From contig CAYOKQ010000014.1 of the NCBI GenBank assembly GCA_964404595.1, positions 1 to 31,628 on the forward strand: 31,628 bases of DNA, given 5' to 3'. Below are positions 14,631 through 22,285 of this stretch, piece after piece (position 1 is the stretch's first letter; every line of letters begins with the position of its first letter). The notes beneath the pieces were generated by a model. It was not told the origin of the DNA, made no database searches, and saw only the letters and a program-made list of their open reading frames with translations. Position numbers and translations under genes: made by a program. This stretch comes from CAYJXA01 sp964404595. Its GTDB lineage: Archaea; Nanobdellota; Nanobdellia; Woesearchaeales; GW2011-AR9.

Positions 14631-15785
14631 ATGGACAAAAAAGCACTGGAAGAGAACTTTGGCCTCACCGATACCGAAATAGAGATCTATTTAACTCTCT
14701 TAGAGTTGGGTGAAGCGACCGCCTCAGAAATTGCCCTCAAAAACAGCCTCAATAGAACATTTGCCTATGACCGGCTCGACCAGCTTCTCAAAAAAGGATT
14801 AATAAGTTATTATATTAAAGATACCAAGAAATACTTCAAGCCAGCTCATCCCCATCGGTTAGTGGCAATACTTCAAGAAAATCAGCAGAAAATTCTTCTG
14901 GATTTAAAGCAAAAAGAGAAACAAGTTGCTACTCTCGTTCCAACCTTGCTTAAATTGCAAAAGCCAAAAGAACATATGCCGAAAGTTGAATTGTACACCA
15001 CCAAGAAAGGAATTAAGACTATTCTCAACCTCGTTCTTAAAGAAAAGAAAGAAATTTATCTCTATGGATCTTTGTTTCTCTTTCAGAAAACGATGGAGCA
15101 TTATTATGAGATTTGGAATAAACAAAGAGTAGAACTGAAAGTGGTAACCAAAATCCTCAGTGCCGATAAAATAGATTTCGTAAGTGCAAGTATCGATTAT
15201 CTCCCTTCAGAACAGAAAGAAAATACCACTACATTTACATTTGGGAATAAAGTTGCCATTATTTTATGGGGGCAAGTTCCGGTAGGAATATTGATGGAAA
15301 GTAAAGAAGTCGCCCATAGCAATATCTCCTTTTTTAACAATCTTTGGAATAGAGAAGTAAAGATTTATACCGGTCCCGAAGGTATACGACAGGCCTATTG
15401 GGAGATGATTACGGGAAACGCTAAATCATTTTGGGGATATGGATATTCCAAGAAATTTGCGGATATTTATACGGTTGATTTCAGTGATGCCTGGCATAAA
15501 GAGCGACTTAGGAAAGGAATTACGAACAACATAATTTCATATGATGATACAGAATCTAAAAATTATTTTGAACCAAGATCAAAGAAAGTTAATTTATTTG
15601 AAGTACGTTATCTTCAGGCAGATTTACAAGGGCCATTATGCGTTAGTTTTTCAGAGACTATGGTTGTTACATTTGTATATACTGAAGAAGAATTTAAAGT
15701 TATTATCAACAGGAATAAAGAAACCATTGCTGCTTATAAGAAGCATTTTGAATTGTTGTGGGATAAAGCAAAGAAATTAAAATAG
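14631..15785 (+). CDS. TrmB-family regulator with duplicated effector domain
   Basis: A 384-residue TrmB-type regulator, longer than its two relatives in the window (about 245-250). The winged helix covers residues 1-65 (FGLTDTEIEIYLTLLELG, EIALKNSLNRTFAYDRLDQL). Residues 85-110 look coiled. First effector domain: about 116-242, from VELYTTKKGIKTILNLVLKE to SNISFFNNLWNRE. Second: about 243-380, starting VKIYTGPEGIRQAYWEMITG and ending AYKKHFELLWDKAKK. Both share the same order of start strand, hydrophobic core and closing Leu-Trp helix, which suggests an internal duplication. The ligand is unknown; the second copy may sense another compound. Convergent with the Lrp-type gene, 14 nt apart. Confidence 0.83.
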   Translation: MDKKALEENFGLTDTEIEIYLTLLELGEATASEIALKNSLNRTFAYDRLDQLLKKGLISYYIKDTKKYFKPAHPHRLVAILQENQQKILLDLKQKEKQVATLVPTLLKLQKPKEHMPKVELYTTKKGIKTILNLVLKEKKEIYLYGSLFLFQKTMEHYYEIWNKQRVELKVVTKILSADKIDFVSASIDYLPSEQKENTTTFTFGNKVAIILWGQVPVGILMESKEVAHSNISFFNNLWNREVKIYTGPEGIRQAYWEMITGNAKSFWGYGYSKKFADIYTVDFSDAWHKERLRKGITNNIISYDDTESKNYFEPRSKKVNLFEVRYLQADLQGPLCVSFSETMVVTFVYTEEEFKVIINRNKETIAAYKKHFELLWDKAKKLK

Positions 15786-15799
15786 GAATATTTTGGAAC

Positions 15800-16786
15800 T
15801 TAACTCTCGGCTTGATAACACTGCGGGATCCAATCAAATTTATATTCTTGAGGCATGATCACAAAATCATATTTTTTCATTTCTGGAAAATGAGCTTGCA
15901 TATCATCCATTATGTCATAGAATTGTTTATTATTATCTACGATTAATTCAATTTCTACTGGCCAGCTACCAACACAAAAAATAAAAAACCCTATTTGTGG
16001 CTTTTGTTTGCAATACTGAATAATCTTATCACGAATAAATCTATTAAATTTATTAAAATAAATCATTGCCTTAAAAAACTGTTTTTGCAATAATTCTAGA
16101 TCTAAAGAAGTAGTGTGCCCTAAAATGACTTCCTTCTTCTCTAATTCCTTAAGGCGATATAAAATAATGCGTGCGGTTGTGTTCATTTTCTTTGCTATTT
16201 GAAGCGCGCTCATTCTTCCATTGTTAGCGATGGTTCTCAATAGTTCTATTTCCGTTTTGTCAATTCCAATATCCTCATATTCTCCCCCAAAAAAAGTCAC
16301 TTTACTGGCTGCTTTTTTTTCAGAGAGGAGCCAATCTTTGCTCATGATTCCCACTTGGAGTGTGGTGTTAAATTCTTGATCCAGAATATATTCTCCATAC
16401 TTTTCATAAAATGGCGAAATAGTTTCATCAAAATGATTAATAGTTCGTGCAAATACCGTAATGTTAAGGTCCCACCTTCCTTTGCAACTGGCAACCCAAT
16501 ATACAAAGTTATTATTAATAAGCCATTGAAGTATCTCTTTAAATTTTTCCGGAGTCATATTTTGAAATTTAAAGTAAAGTTTGTAGATACAATATCCAAA
16601 TTTAGTAGGGTTTCCCATGGTTACAAACTTTCGTATGATGCCATTTCGCTGAAGCTGAGTAACCCTATACTGGGCCATTTCTCTTCCTATCTTTAATTTT
16701 TTGGCCAGTTGCGTCAGAGGGATTCGGGCATTTAAGTCCAATTCATATAAAATCTTACGATCAGTATTATCTAAATTTATTCTCAT
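15800..16786 (-). CDS. Tandem Lrp/AsnC-family regulator (two HTH-RAM units)
   Basis: A regulator of 328 residues from the ATG at 16786. Unit 1 begins NLDNTDRKILYELDLNARIP with recognition helix AKKLKIGREMAQYRVTQLQR, followed by a sensor-like domain (YKLYFKFQNMTPEKFKEILQ, CKGRWDLNITVFAR). Unit 2 begins IDKTEIELLRTIANNGRM with AKKMNTTARIILYRLKELEK, again followed by a sensor-like part (KAMIYFNKFNRF, VGSWPVEIELIVDN). Normal Lrp proteins have one such unit of about 150 residues; tandem forms occur in archaea. In-frame ATGs at 16834, 16804 and 16795 would add up to 16 residues; a TATA-like box centred about 27 bp upstream favours 16786 and leaderless translation. Confidence 0.82.
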   Translation of the reverse strand: MRINLDNTDRKILYELDLNARIPLTQLAKKLKIGREMAQYRVTQLQRNGIIRKFVTMGNPTKFGYCIYKLYFKFQNMTPEKFKEILQWLINNNFVYWVASCKGRWDLNITVFARTINHFDETISPFYEKYGEYILDQEFNTTLQVGIMSKDWLLSEKKAASKVTFFGGEYEDIGIDKTEIELLRTIANNGRMSALQIAKKMNTTARIILYRLKELEKKEVILGHTTSLDLELLQKQFFKAMIYFNKFNRFIRDKIIQYCKQKPQIGFFIFCVGSWPVEIELIVDNNKQFYDIMDDMQAHFPEMKKYDFVIMPQEYKFDWIPQCYQAES

Positions 16787-16809
16787 TTTGAACATGAAAT
16801 TCATTTTAT

Positions 16810-16817
16810 TTATAAAT
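16810..16817 (-). promoter_or_regulatory. TATA-like box of the Lrp-type gene
   Basis: Minus-strand ATTTATAAATAA (core TTTATAAA/TTATAAAT) is centred about 27 bp before the ATG at 16786. The divergent gene at 16904 starts from the same AT-rich stretch. Confidence 0.45.
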
Positions 16818-16893
16818 TTTGTTATATTTGTCAATAATTTAAAGGTAAATTTAATAATATCCCGCTATTAATGTCCCACTATAAATTAAAATT

Positions 16894-16898
16894 GGAGG
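16894..16898 (+). promoter_or_regulatory. Strong Shine-Dalgarno site GGAGG
   Basis: GGAGG stands five bases before the ATG at 16904. It decides this start over the ATG at 16871, and contrasts with the many apparently leaderless genes nearby. Confidence 0.6.
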
Positions 16899-16903
16899 AT
16901 ACC

Positions 16904-17176
16904 ATGGACGCAAAAGAAAAAATAAGGGAATACACCTTTGCTGTTTTGGGCATTGCCGGCCTTTGGGGCATCCTTTTAGGAACAGAACCAAGATATGTTG
17001 TTCAGCGTGATGTCAATCAAGATGGTTTGGCTGACATTATCGTGTCGCCTCGTTTTGGAATGGAATATATCTTTTTAGGGCAGGGTAATGGCTTTTATCG
17101 CTCTTTGGAAGAAGTACAAGAGCGGGAAAGAATTGAAATAAGAAATGAAATAAGAAAAAAATTACTTAAAAAATAA
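16904..17176 (+). CDS. Small membrane protein with FG-GAP/calcium-loop motif
   Basis: A 90-residue protein with one N-terminal hydrophobic helix (about residues 9-26, YTFAVLGIAGLWGILLG). It is followed by a short outer part with DVNQDGLADIIVS, a D-x-N-x-D-G-x-x-D loop like those in FG-GAP repeats, dockerins and EF hands. The C-terminal third is a charged helix (VQERERIEIRNEIRKKLLKK). FG-GAP domains usually come as several repeats in large surface proteins; a single loop after a signal anchor is unusual, and calcium binding is only an inference. The GGAGG site fixes the start. It ends 3 nt from the convergent DUF4349 gene. Confidence 0.6.
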   Translation: MDAKEKIREYTFAVLGIAGLWGILLGTEPRYVVQRDVNQDGLADIIVSPRFGMEYIFLGQGNGFYRSLEEVQERERIEIRNEIRKKLLKK

Positions 17177-17179
17177 TCC

Positions 17180-18046
17180 CTATTTCCTTCTCACTGCCCG
17201 TACTACCAGCCACAATACCGCCAGTACCAAAGCATACGGCAGTGCCACAAACAGCAATTGCAGCAGATTATTGAAGCTTGCTACTAAAGCGGCAATCAGC
17301 TGTGAAAAAGATATGACGGCAATATCAGCATAGCTGGATCTTTTTTCTTGCAGCTGCACAGAAATGGTGGAATAAGACACCTGCTGATCTTGATTTGCCA
17401 GCGCATCTTCCAAATATTTGATGGTTCGTTCCTGATTAAAGATACGATCACTCAATTCAATTTTATCCACAACTTCAGTAGCTTGAGCCAGCATCTCTTT
17501 GTATCGTTCCAACCTCGCCCTTTCGGCGTCTAATTCCACTTGCAAATCAGTATATGATTGGGTAATATCCTGCTTGTTTTCATTAAATGATTTTATTTCC
17601 CCAATCTCTTTTAACTGTGCCACCACTGCGGCATATTTTGGTGTTTCCACTTTAAATGTGTAATATCCATACAAATAGGATTTTCGGCCAACATCATGAG
17701 TATCTACATTTTCAGAAAGCATAATAGAATTACTGGCACTCATAATGGCTTTCATTCTTGCTTGTGCATCCTGAAAAGATCCCCTATCCACCTCTGATCT
17801 GAGTGAGGCATAGGTAGTTATTTTTCTCTCTTCTACTTCCGGTGCAAATCCTTCTCCAGGGTAAGGCGGCAAACTGGATCTTGCCACACCGTAGGCCGAA
17901 TCACTTATCGTTAATTCTGATCCTGTTTTGAATCCCTGAAGTACTTCCCCGGGGCTGCTAAGCAGGGGTATCATTACGATTACAAGCAACAACAAGGCAA
18001 TAAGCCAATTCTCTTTTACTGTTTTAAATTGATCTTTTATAGTCAT
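17180..18046 (-). CDS. DUF4349 membrane protein
   Basis: A 288-residue envelope protein. A membrane anchor is at about residues 14-31 (WLIALLLLVIVMIPLL). Next comes the outer DUF4349 domain with RKITTYASLRSEVDRGSF, KSYLYGYYTFKVETPKYAA and the helical coiled-coil ITQSYTDLQVELDAERARLE through QERTIKYLEDALANQ. A long hydrophobic C-terminal segment (about 255-284, LLQLLFVALPYALVLAVLWL) ends in RAVRRK. DUF4349 proteins are widespread and of unknown function, usually anchored to the cytoplasmic membrane. A TATA-like TTTATATA near 18084 and a GGAGATGAT Shine-Dalgarno-like site precede the ATG. It appears to be a single-gene unit. Confidence 0.82.
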   Translation of the reverse strand: MTIKDQFKTVKENWLIALLLLVIVMIPLLSSPGEVLQGFKTGSELTISDSAYGVARSSLPPYPGEGFAPEVEERKITTYASLRSEVDRGSFQDAQARMKAIMSASNSIMLSENVDTHDVGRKSYLYGYYTFKVETPKYAAVVAQLKEIGEIKSFNENKQDITQSYTDLQVELDAERARLERYKEMLAQATEVVDKIELSDRIFNQERTIKYLEDALANQDQQVSYSTISVQLQEKRSSYADIAVISFSQLIAALVASFNNLLQLLFVALPYALVLAVLWLVVRAVRRK

Positions 18047-18145
18047 AGGGCATCATCTCCACTAATAAAAATAGTTTACTAATATATAAATGCTAAGAAG
18101 GTTTTGAATAGGATTGAAGTTATTTTGCTTTCATTAGAACTTTTT

Positions 18146-18526
18146 TTAGAGGAATTGGGGCGATCGTAAAGCTTTCATCAGCAATTTTCTTGTAAAAAAA
18201 ATGCCTGCGATAATTACGGCTGTTCCCACCAATGAAATCCACGAGTAATTATCCGCATGTGTTTGTCCTCCAATAAGAAGATAGGTCAATTCATCCACAA
18301 ACAATCCCATTCCAATAGCATAGAAAAATATATTGGTTGCAAGAATTCCTATTGGAATGAGAATAAGCCCGTACATGTAATGATGAAGTCGAAAACCAAA
18401 CAATGTGAATCCAAGCATATCAGCATTTGATGCATACATCCCGGCAATAAATAAACTAACTCTGGTAATGACAACGGTGCTTAGAAAGATGAGAAAGAAT
18501 TTGTTTTCAGTGGTTAATGATTTCAT
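18146..18526 (-). CDS. Small integral membrane protein, about four helices
   Basis: A 126-residue, strongly hydrophobic protein with predicted helices at about residues 9-28, 45-64, 67-86 and 95-113. Between helices lie FGFRLHHYMYGL and GLFVDELTYLLIGGQTHAD, with His, Asp and Glu next to membrane segments; similar HH-Y-G and DE pairs occur in small uncharacterised archaeal membrane proteins. I do not assign a function. Its start overlaps the stop of the MATE exporter by 4 nt (ATGA), so it is the second gene of that unit and may be a partner or accessory of the exporter. Confidence 0.72.
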   Translation of the reverse strand: MKSLTTENKFFLIFLSTVVITRVSLFIAGMYASNADMLGFTLFGFRLHHYMYGLILIPIGILATNIFFYAIGMGLFVDELTYLLIGGQTHADNYSWISLVGTAVIIAGIFFTRKLLMKALRSPQFL

Positions 18527-19911
18527 GATCCTGTATGAACTGGTGCTTCTTTTAAATTAATTCTATTGATGGCCTTGTTGATCCAAAGATATCCAATGAA
18601 AGCAGAGACAACATTTCCTACGATGATTGCCGTCCACAGCGCACTGATGGAACTTGAGAGAGCCGTGAGAATATAGCTAAGTGGAATAATAATTGCCGCT
18701 ACCCGAAGCAAAAATATCCAAAAGCCGGGCCAGGACCGTCCAAGGGCTTGAAACGCCATTGCCTCGACCATCACCGCTGCCAAGAACCCATAACTAAGTG
18801 CCACCCATCGTAGATAGGAAAGGGCGTAGCTGGTCGCCAGGGGGTCTGTTGTAAATATCTTGATTATGAACGGCGCGAATATTGCAGCGAGAATTCCTAA
18901 GCCTGCTGCAGCCCAGAAGGCATATTGAAGTCCTTTGGTTAAGCATTCCTTGGCCCGAGAAATGTTGGCGGCACCGATATTTTGGCTAATCATAGCCATG
19001 GCTGCAAAACCAAAACCTACCGCAGGTAAATAGGCAAAAAATTCTATCCTCATGCCCAAACTAAAGGCGATGGCCCCGACTTCTAAAAATCGCTGCGAAG
19101 CAACCAAAGTAAGAATAGCCATACCAATGGGAAATATCACCTGGGTTAATGAGGCTGGGAAACCGATGTCCAATACTTTTTTCACCGATTCCCACTCAAG
19201 ACTGAGATTAGAGAAATGGAACTGAATCATTCGATGCGGCCGGGAAAGAACATAGAGAGCAACAACAATGAATATGGCTTGCGACACTAACGTTGCGATG
19301 GCAGCGCCGGCAATTCCCCATGCCGGAGCGCCAAACCAGCCAAAAATGAGGATTGGATCTAGCACTGCGTTAATTGCAGTCGAAAGTGCAAATAATTTAG
19401 TAAGGGTGCTGGTATCTCCTTGCGAATTGAAAGCAAACATGATGTTGATCATGATGAAGAGCAAAATAGCGCCACTGGCAATAATGGTATAATATTCCCT
19501 GGCCGGAGCAAAAATAAGACCGGAGGCGCCTGCCCAAGTAAGCAGTTGATTTCTAAATATCGATGCAATAGCAGTAAAAAAAACACCCAGTATCGCCGAA
19601 AGGACAAAGGACTGGCCCAGAATTCGTTCAGCTTCTTTCATATTTTTGGCACCAATATGCATACCCATAATAACTCCAGAGCCTACAGTAATGCCAAAAC
19701 CAAGAGAAATCATGACAAATAAAGCAATTTGAGAAATACTTACAGCAGCGATTGCTTCTGCTGATATTTTGCTCACCCAGTATGCATCTACGATATTGTA
19801 AAGAGTATAAAAAAATACAGAAAGCATCATTGGCCAGGCGAGGGACCATAATTCTTTTCTAATGGTGCCTTTGGTAAGATCCTGGCCTTTTATGTGTGTC
19901 TGGTCAGTCAT
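18523..19911 (-). CDS. MATE-family multidrug/metabolite exporter
   Basis: An integral membrane protein of 462 residues with about 12 predicted helices and the two-fold repeated plan of MATE carriers. Typical stretches are LWSLAWPMMLSVFFYTLYNI and DAYWVSKISAEAIAAVSIS in the first helices, FNSQGDTSTLTKLFALSTAI and AINAVLDPILIFG, then FPASLTQVIFPIGMAILTLV and the second-half GFGFAAMAMISQNIGAANI. MATE proteins exchange cations (H+ or Na+) for organic solutes; the substrate cannot be deduced. GGAGAT precedes the ATG. It lies 64 nt after aspS on the same strand and overlaps the small membrane protein downstream. Confidence 0.92.
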   Translation of the reverse strand: MTDQTHIKGQDLTKGTIRKELWSLAWPMMLSVFFYTLYNIVDAYWVSKISAEAIAAVSISQIALFVMISLGFGITVGSGVIMGMHIGAKNMKEAERILGQSFVLSAILGVFFTAIASIFRNQLLTWAGASGLIFAPAREYYTIIASGAILLFIMINIMFAFNSQGDTSTLTKLFALSTAINAVLDPILIFGWFGAPAWGIAGAAIATLVSQAIFIVVALYVLSRPHRMIQFHFSNLSLEWESVKKVLDIGFPASLTQVIFPIGMAILTLVASQRFLEVGAIAFSLGMRIEFFAYLPAVGFGFAAMAMISQNIGAANISRAKECLTKGLQYAFWAAAGLGILAAIFAPFIIKIFTTDPLATSYALSYLRWVALSYGFLAAVMVEAMAFQALGRSWPGFWIFLLRVAAIIIPLSYILTALSSSISALWTAIIVGNVVSAFIGYLWINKAINRINLKEAPVHTGS

Positions 19912-19975
19912 GATTTTATCTCCAGTGGTTTCTTTTTAAAAGACTGCTGTTTTTTAATGTTTTCTGAAATCCTAT

Positions 19976-21283
19976 TTAAGGCCTATCCCTTACCGGATCT
20001 CTAGGCAATAAAACAGCTTCTCGGATATTATCTAACAACAAAAGCCTCTGCGTCATCCTATCTAATCCAAAGCCAACTCCGCCATGCGGCGGGATACCAT
20101 AATGAAAAATATCTGCGTATTCTTTCATCTGATCCAAATCTAGCTCCTTTTCTGCTGCCTGAGCTTTTAATATTTCATAGCGATGCTCGCGCTGCGCGCC
20201 GGTCGCAATTTCCACTCCATTAAATAACAGATCGAATGATTTAGTCAAATTCTTTTTATTTTCTGGCTTCATATGATAAAATGGTCTCACCTTCCAAGGA
20301 AATTCAGTTATAAACACAAATTCAGAATTATATTTTTCTTTGATAATATCTCCCAGTAGTTTTTCTCCTTCCGGATCAAGATCATCATCCTCGGCATATT
20401 TTTTTCCTTTTTCCTGTAAAAATATCTTCGCATCAGCCATGGTTATGCGGGGAAATTTGGCCGCAACAGTATGTTGCACTCCCAATAATTTCAATTCTGC
20501 TGCAGCTTCCTGAGGCAAATTTTTTAACAGATTAATGAGCATTTTTTCAATCATATCCATAATGTCAGAATAATCCTGGATAAATCCCATCTCGAAATCA
20601 ACACCGGTAAATTCCGTGAGGTGCCGTGTCGTATTTGATTTCTCTGCTCTAAATACCGGACCTAATTCATAGACCCGCTCAAATCCGCCGGCGACAAACA
20701 TTTGTTTGTATAATTGCGGTGATTGCGAGAGGTACACCGCTCGTCCAAAATAATTCACTTTAAATAACTCCGCGCCCGATTCTACCCCAATTGTCACCAG
20801 TTTGGGTGTATTGATATTGGTAAATCCATGATCATCCAAAAAATTCATCACAATTTTAGCAATTTTTCCCCTGATTTTAAAAATGGCTTGTTTCTTGAGA
20901 TTACGGGTATCGAGAAATCGATAATCGATGCGTTTGTCAATATTGGTCTGACTTTTATCGGTATTGTCGATGGGCAATGGGGCTGCCGATGCGGATATCA
21001 CGGTTACGCTTTTAATCAATACCTCAATTCCCCAGCGTGATTCCTTATTTTCTTTGGGTATGCCGATAATTTCTATGACCGATTCTTTAGTGAGGTCGTT
21101 AATCAGTTCGAATGTTGCCGGCTCTGTTTCTGCTTTCAAGGCAATAGTTTGCATATCACCAGTCCTATCGCGTAGAATGATAAATTTGATTTTACTTAAA
21201 TTTCGGACATCTGAAACCCAGCCTTGCAGCAGTACTTCTTGATTAAGATGCTTATGGAGGTCTTGGATGAGTGTACGGTGCAT
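19976..21283 (-). CDS. aspS: Aspartyl-tRNA synthetase, archaeal type
   Basis: Charges tRNA-Asp (and possibly tRNA-Asn) with aspartate in the cytoplasm. At 435 residues it has the short archaeal/eukaryotic plan without the bacterial insertion domain. The N-terminal anticodon-binding OB domain includes VLLQGWVSDVRNLSKIKF. Class II motif 1 region is around FLDDHGFTNINTPKL, motif 2 is GPVFRAEKSNTTRHLTEF, and motif 3 is GGVGFGLDRMTQRLLLLDNI with the end EAVLLPRDPVRDRP. Substrate contacts include QSPQLYKQM and GAQREHR. Whether it also makes Asp-tRNA-Asn cannot be settled here; no GatCAB genes are in the window. The TATA-like box about 28 bp upstream supports the ATG. Confidence 0.95.
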   Translation of the reverse strand: MHRTLIQDLHKHLNQEVLLQGWVSDVRNLSKIKFIILRDRTGDMQTIALKAETEPATFELINDLTKESVIEIIGIPKENKESRWGIEVLIKSVTVISASAAPLPIDNTDKSQTNIDKRIDYRFLDTRNLKKQAIFKIRGKIAKIVMNFLDDHGFTNINTPKLVTIGVESGAELFKVNYFGRAVYLSQSPQLYKQMFVAGGFERVYELGPVFRAEKSNTTRHLTEFTGVDFEMGFIQDYSDIMDMIEKMLINLLKNLPQEAAAELKLLGVQHTVAAKFPRITMADAKIFLQEKGKKYAEDDDLDPEGEKLLGDIIKEKYNSEFVFITEFPWKVRPFYHMKPENKKNLTKSFDLLFNGVEIATGAQREHRYEILKAQAAEKELDLDQMKEYADIFHYGIPPHGGVGFGLDRMTQRLLLLDNIREAVLLPRDPVRDRP

Positions 21284-21304
21284 GATTGGTTAGAAAAAAG
21301 AGTT

Positions 21305-21316
21305 GGTTTTATATGG
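21305..21316 (-). promoter_or_regulatory. TATA-like box of aspS
   Basis: Minus-strand CCATATAAAACC is centred 28 bp before the ATG at 21283, so the mRNA is probably leaderless or nearly so. Confidence 0.5.
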
Positions 21317-21347
21317 TTTGTGGTGTTTTAATTCATTCTTCTCAAAA

Positions 21348-21983
21348 TCAACGAAACAAAAAATTAGAATCTTTATTTTTTTCACGCCGATGGTCATGGC
21401 CTCGTGCCCGAACTTCATACTCTGCATTGCAGCCCCCTATTCTTTCAAATGGAGTTGGTAATGCGATAACTTGTTTTTTCTCCAGATCAAAAAAATAGGC
21501 AAATCCATAAGGTAAAGAATCAAACCAAAAAAATTGCTTTCCCGTTTCTTTATACAAAAATTCTCGCGCATACGCGCCCGATGCCGATCCACTGGTAACC
21601 AAAACTAACGCCTCTGCATCATTTCGCCTGCGCTGTACCACTTCAGTTATTCCAGAAACACGATAATTTAATTCTCCTTCTAAATCTTTAATATCTAATC
21701 TTCCCAAGTAATCTCCCAGAGCGGGCGAAATTTCACCAGGCAGAAGGCATGCTTTTTTCATATTTTGGGCAATAATTTCAGCTGTTCCCATCCCGATTTG
21801 AACTTGTGGACTTAAAAAAAGAACAGAAGAAGACCCTAATTTTTGATCTAGTGTTTCTCCTAGTTGCACTAATTTATCGGCGCTGTCTTGAGCAACTCGA
21901 TCCATATTGTAGGTAATGTTGTGGCGGCCAATACCTTCAAAATATCCTGGCCGTCCGATGCGGGCAATAACCAAATTTTTCAT
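21348..21983 (-). CDS. Histidine-phosphatase-like protein lacking catalytic residues
   Basis: A 211-residue protein whose order of segments matches the histidine phosphatase (phosphoglycerate mutase-like) fold. LVIARIGRPG stands where the L-x-R-H-G motif should be. MDRVAQDSADKLVQLGETL corresponds to the first helix, VLFLSPQVQIGMGTAEIIAQ to the S-P-x-x-R-A-x-x-T-A-E stretch, and ALVLVTSGSASGAYAREFL to the V-x-H-G strand. Compared with active enzymes the catalytic His is Ile, the Arg of the second motif is Gln, and the second His is Ser. It would therefore be a pseudo-enzyme or a divergent relative; the assignment is from pattern only. A TATA-like box about 24 bp upstream supports the start. 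It is 64 nt upstream of aspS on the same strand. Confidence 0.55.
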   Translation of the reverse strand: MKNLVIARIGRPGYFEGIGRHNITYNMDRVAQDSADKLVQLGETLDQKLGSSSVLFLSPQVQIGMGTAEIIAQNMKKACLLPGEISPALGDYLGRLDIKDLEGELNYRVSGITEVVQRRRNDAEALVLVTSGSASGAYAREFLYKETGKQFFWFDSLPYGFAYFFDLEKKQVIALPTPFERIGGCNAEYEVRARGHDHRREKNKDSNFLFR

Positions 21984-22000
21984 ATAACTCTTGAAACAGC

Positions 22001-22013
22001 ACTATTTTATAAT
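22001..22013 (-). promoter_or_regulatory. TATA-like box for the gene at 21983
   Basis: Minus-strand ATTATAAAATAGT is centred about 24 bp before the ATG at 21983. It is divergent to the box at 22053-22062. Confidence 0.45.
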
Positions 22014-22052
22014 CTTTACTTTCCAAAAGTTGTAATTATGCTTTCCAAAACT

Positions 22053-22062
22053 CTTAAATACC
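22053..22062 (+). promoter_or_regulatory. TATA-like box for the small gene at 22084
   Basis: CTTAAATACC is centred about 27 bp before the ATG at 22084 and is the main evidence that the short gene is real. Confidence 0.45.
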
Positions 22063-22083
22063 TCTTTTTCTTTTCCTCCCCTC

Positions 22084-22254
22084 ATGGCAACTAAACCCGT
22101 CAAAAGAGAAGGGCCTTTAAACTTTGTCGATTCCATGCTGCAAAGTGCGCAGGAAACCAAAGAAGTGAGGCCGCAAAATCGATACGACAACGTCGATCCT
22201 GCCGATATTGAGAAAGTGATGGCTGGACTCAAGAAAGGCGTAGTGCGACGATAA
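22084..22254 (+). CDS. Small hypothetical protein, 56 residues
   Basis: A short frame from ATG to TAA beginning MATKPVKREGPLNFVDSML and ending VMAGLKKGVVRR. It is basic and polar, with two possible helices (NFVDSMLQSAQET and DPADIEKVMAGLKK), no Cys and no membrane segment. I do not recognise it. Support comes from a well-placed TATA-like box, a leaderless start and amino-acid composition like a real protein. An antisense frame covers the same stretch, but it is less convincing: basic, without promoter and with an unnatural composition. It lies between two minus-strand genes. Confidence 0.55.
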   Translation: MATKPVKREGPLNFVDSMLQSAQETKEVRPQNRYDNVDPADIEKVMAGLKKGVVRR

Positions 22255-22285
22255 GAGTGGGACTGCTTCAACCTCTTTAGCTCGA

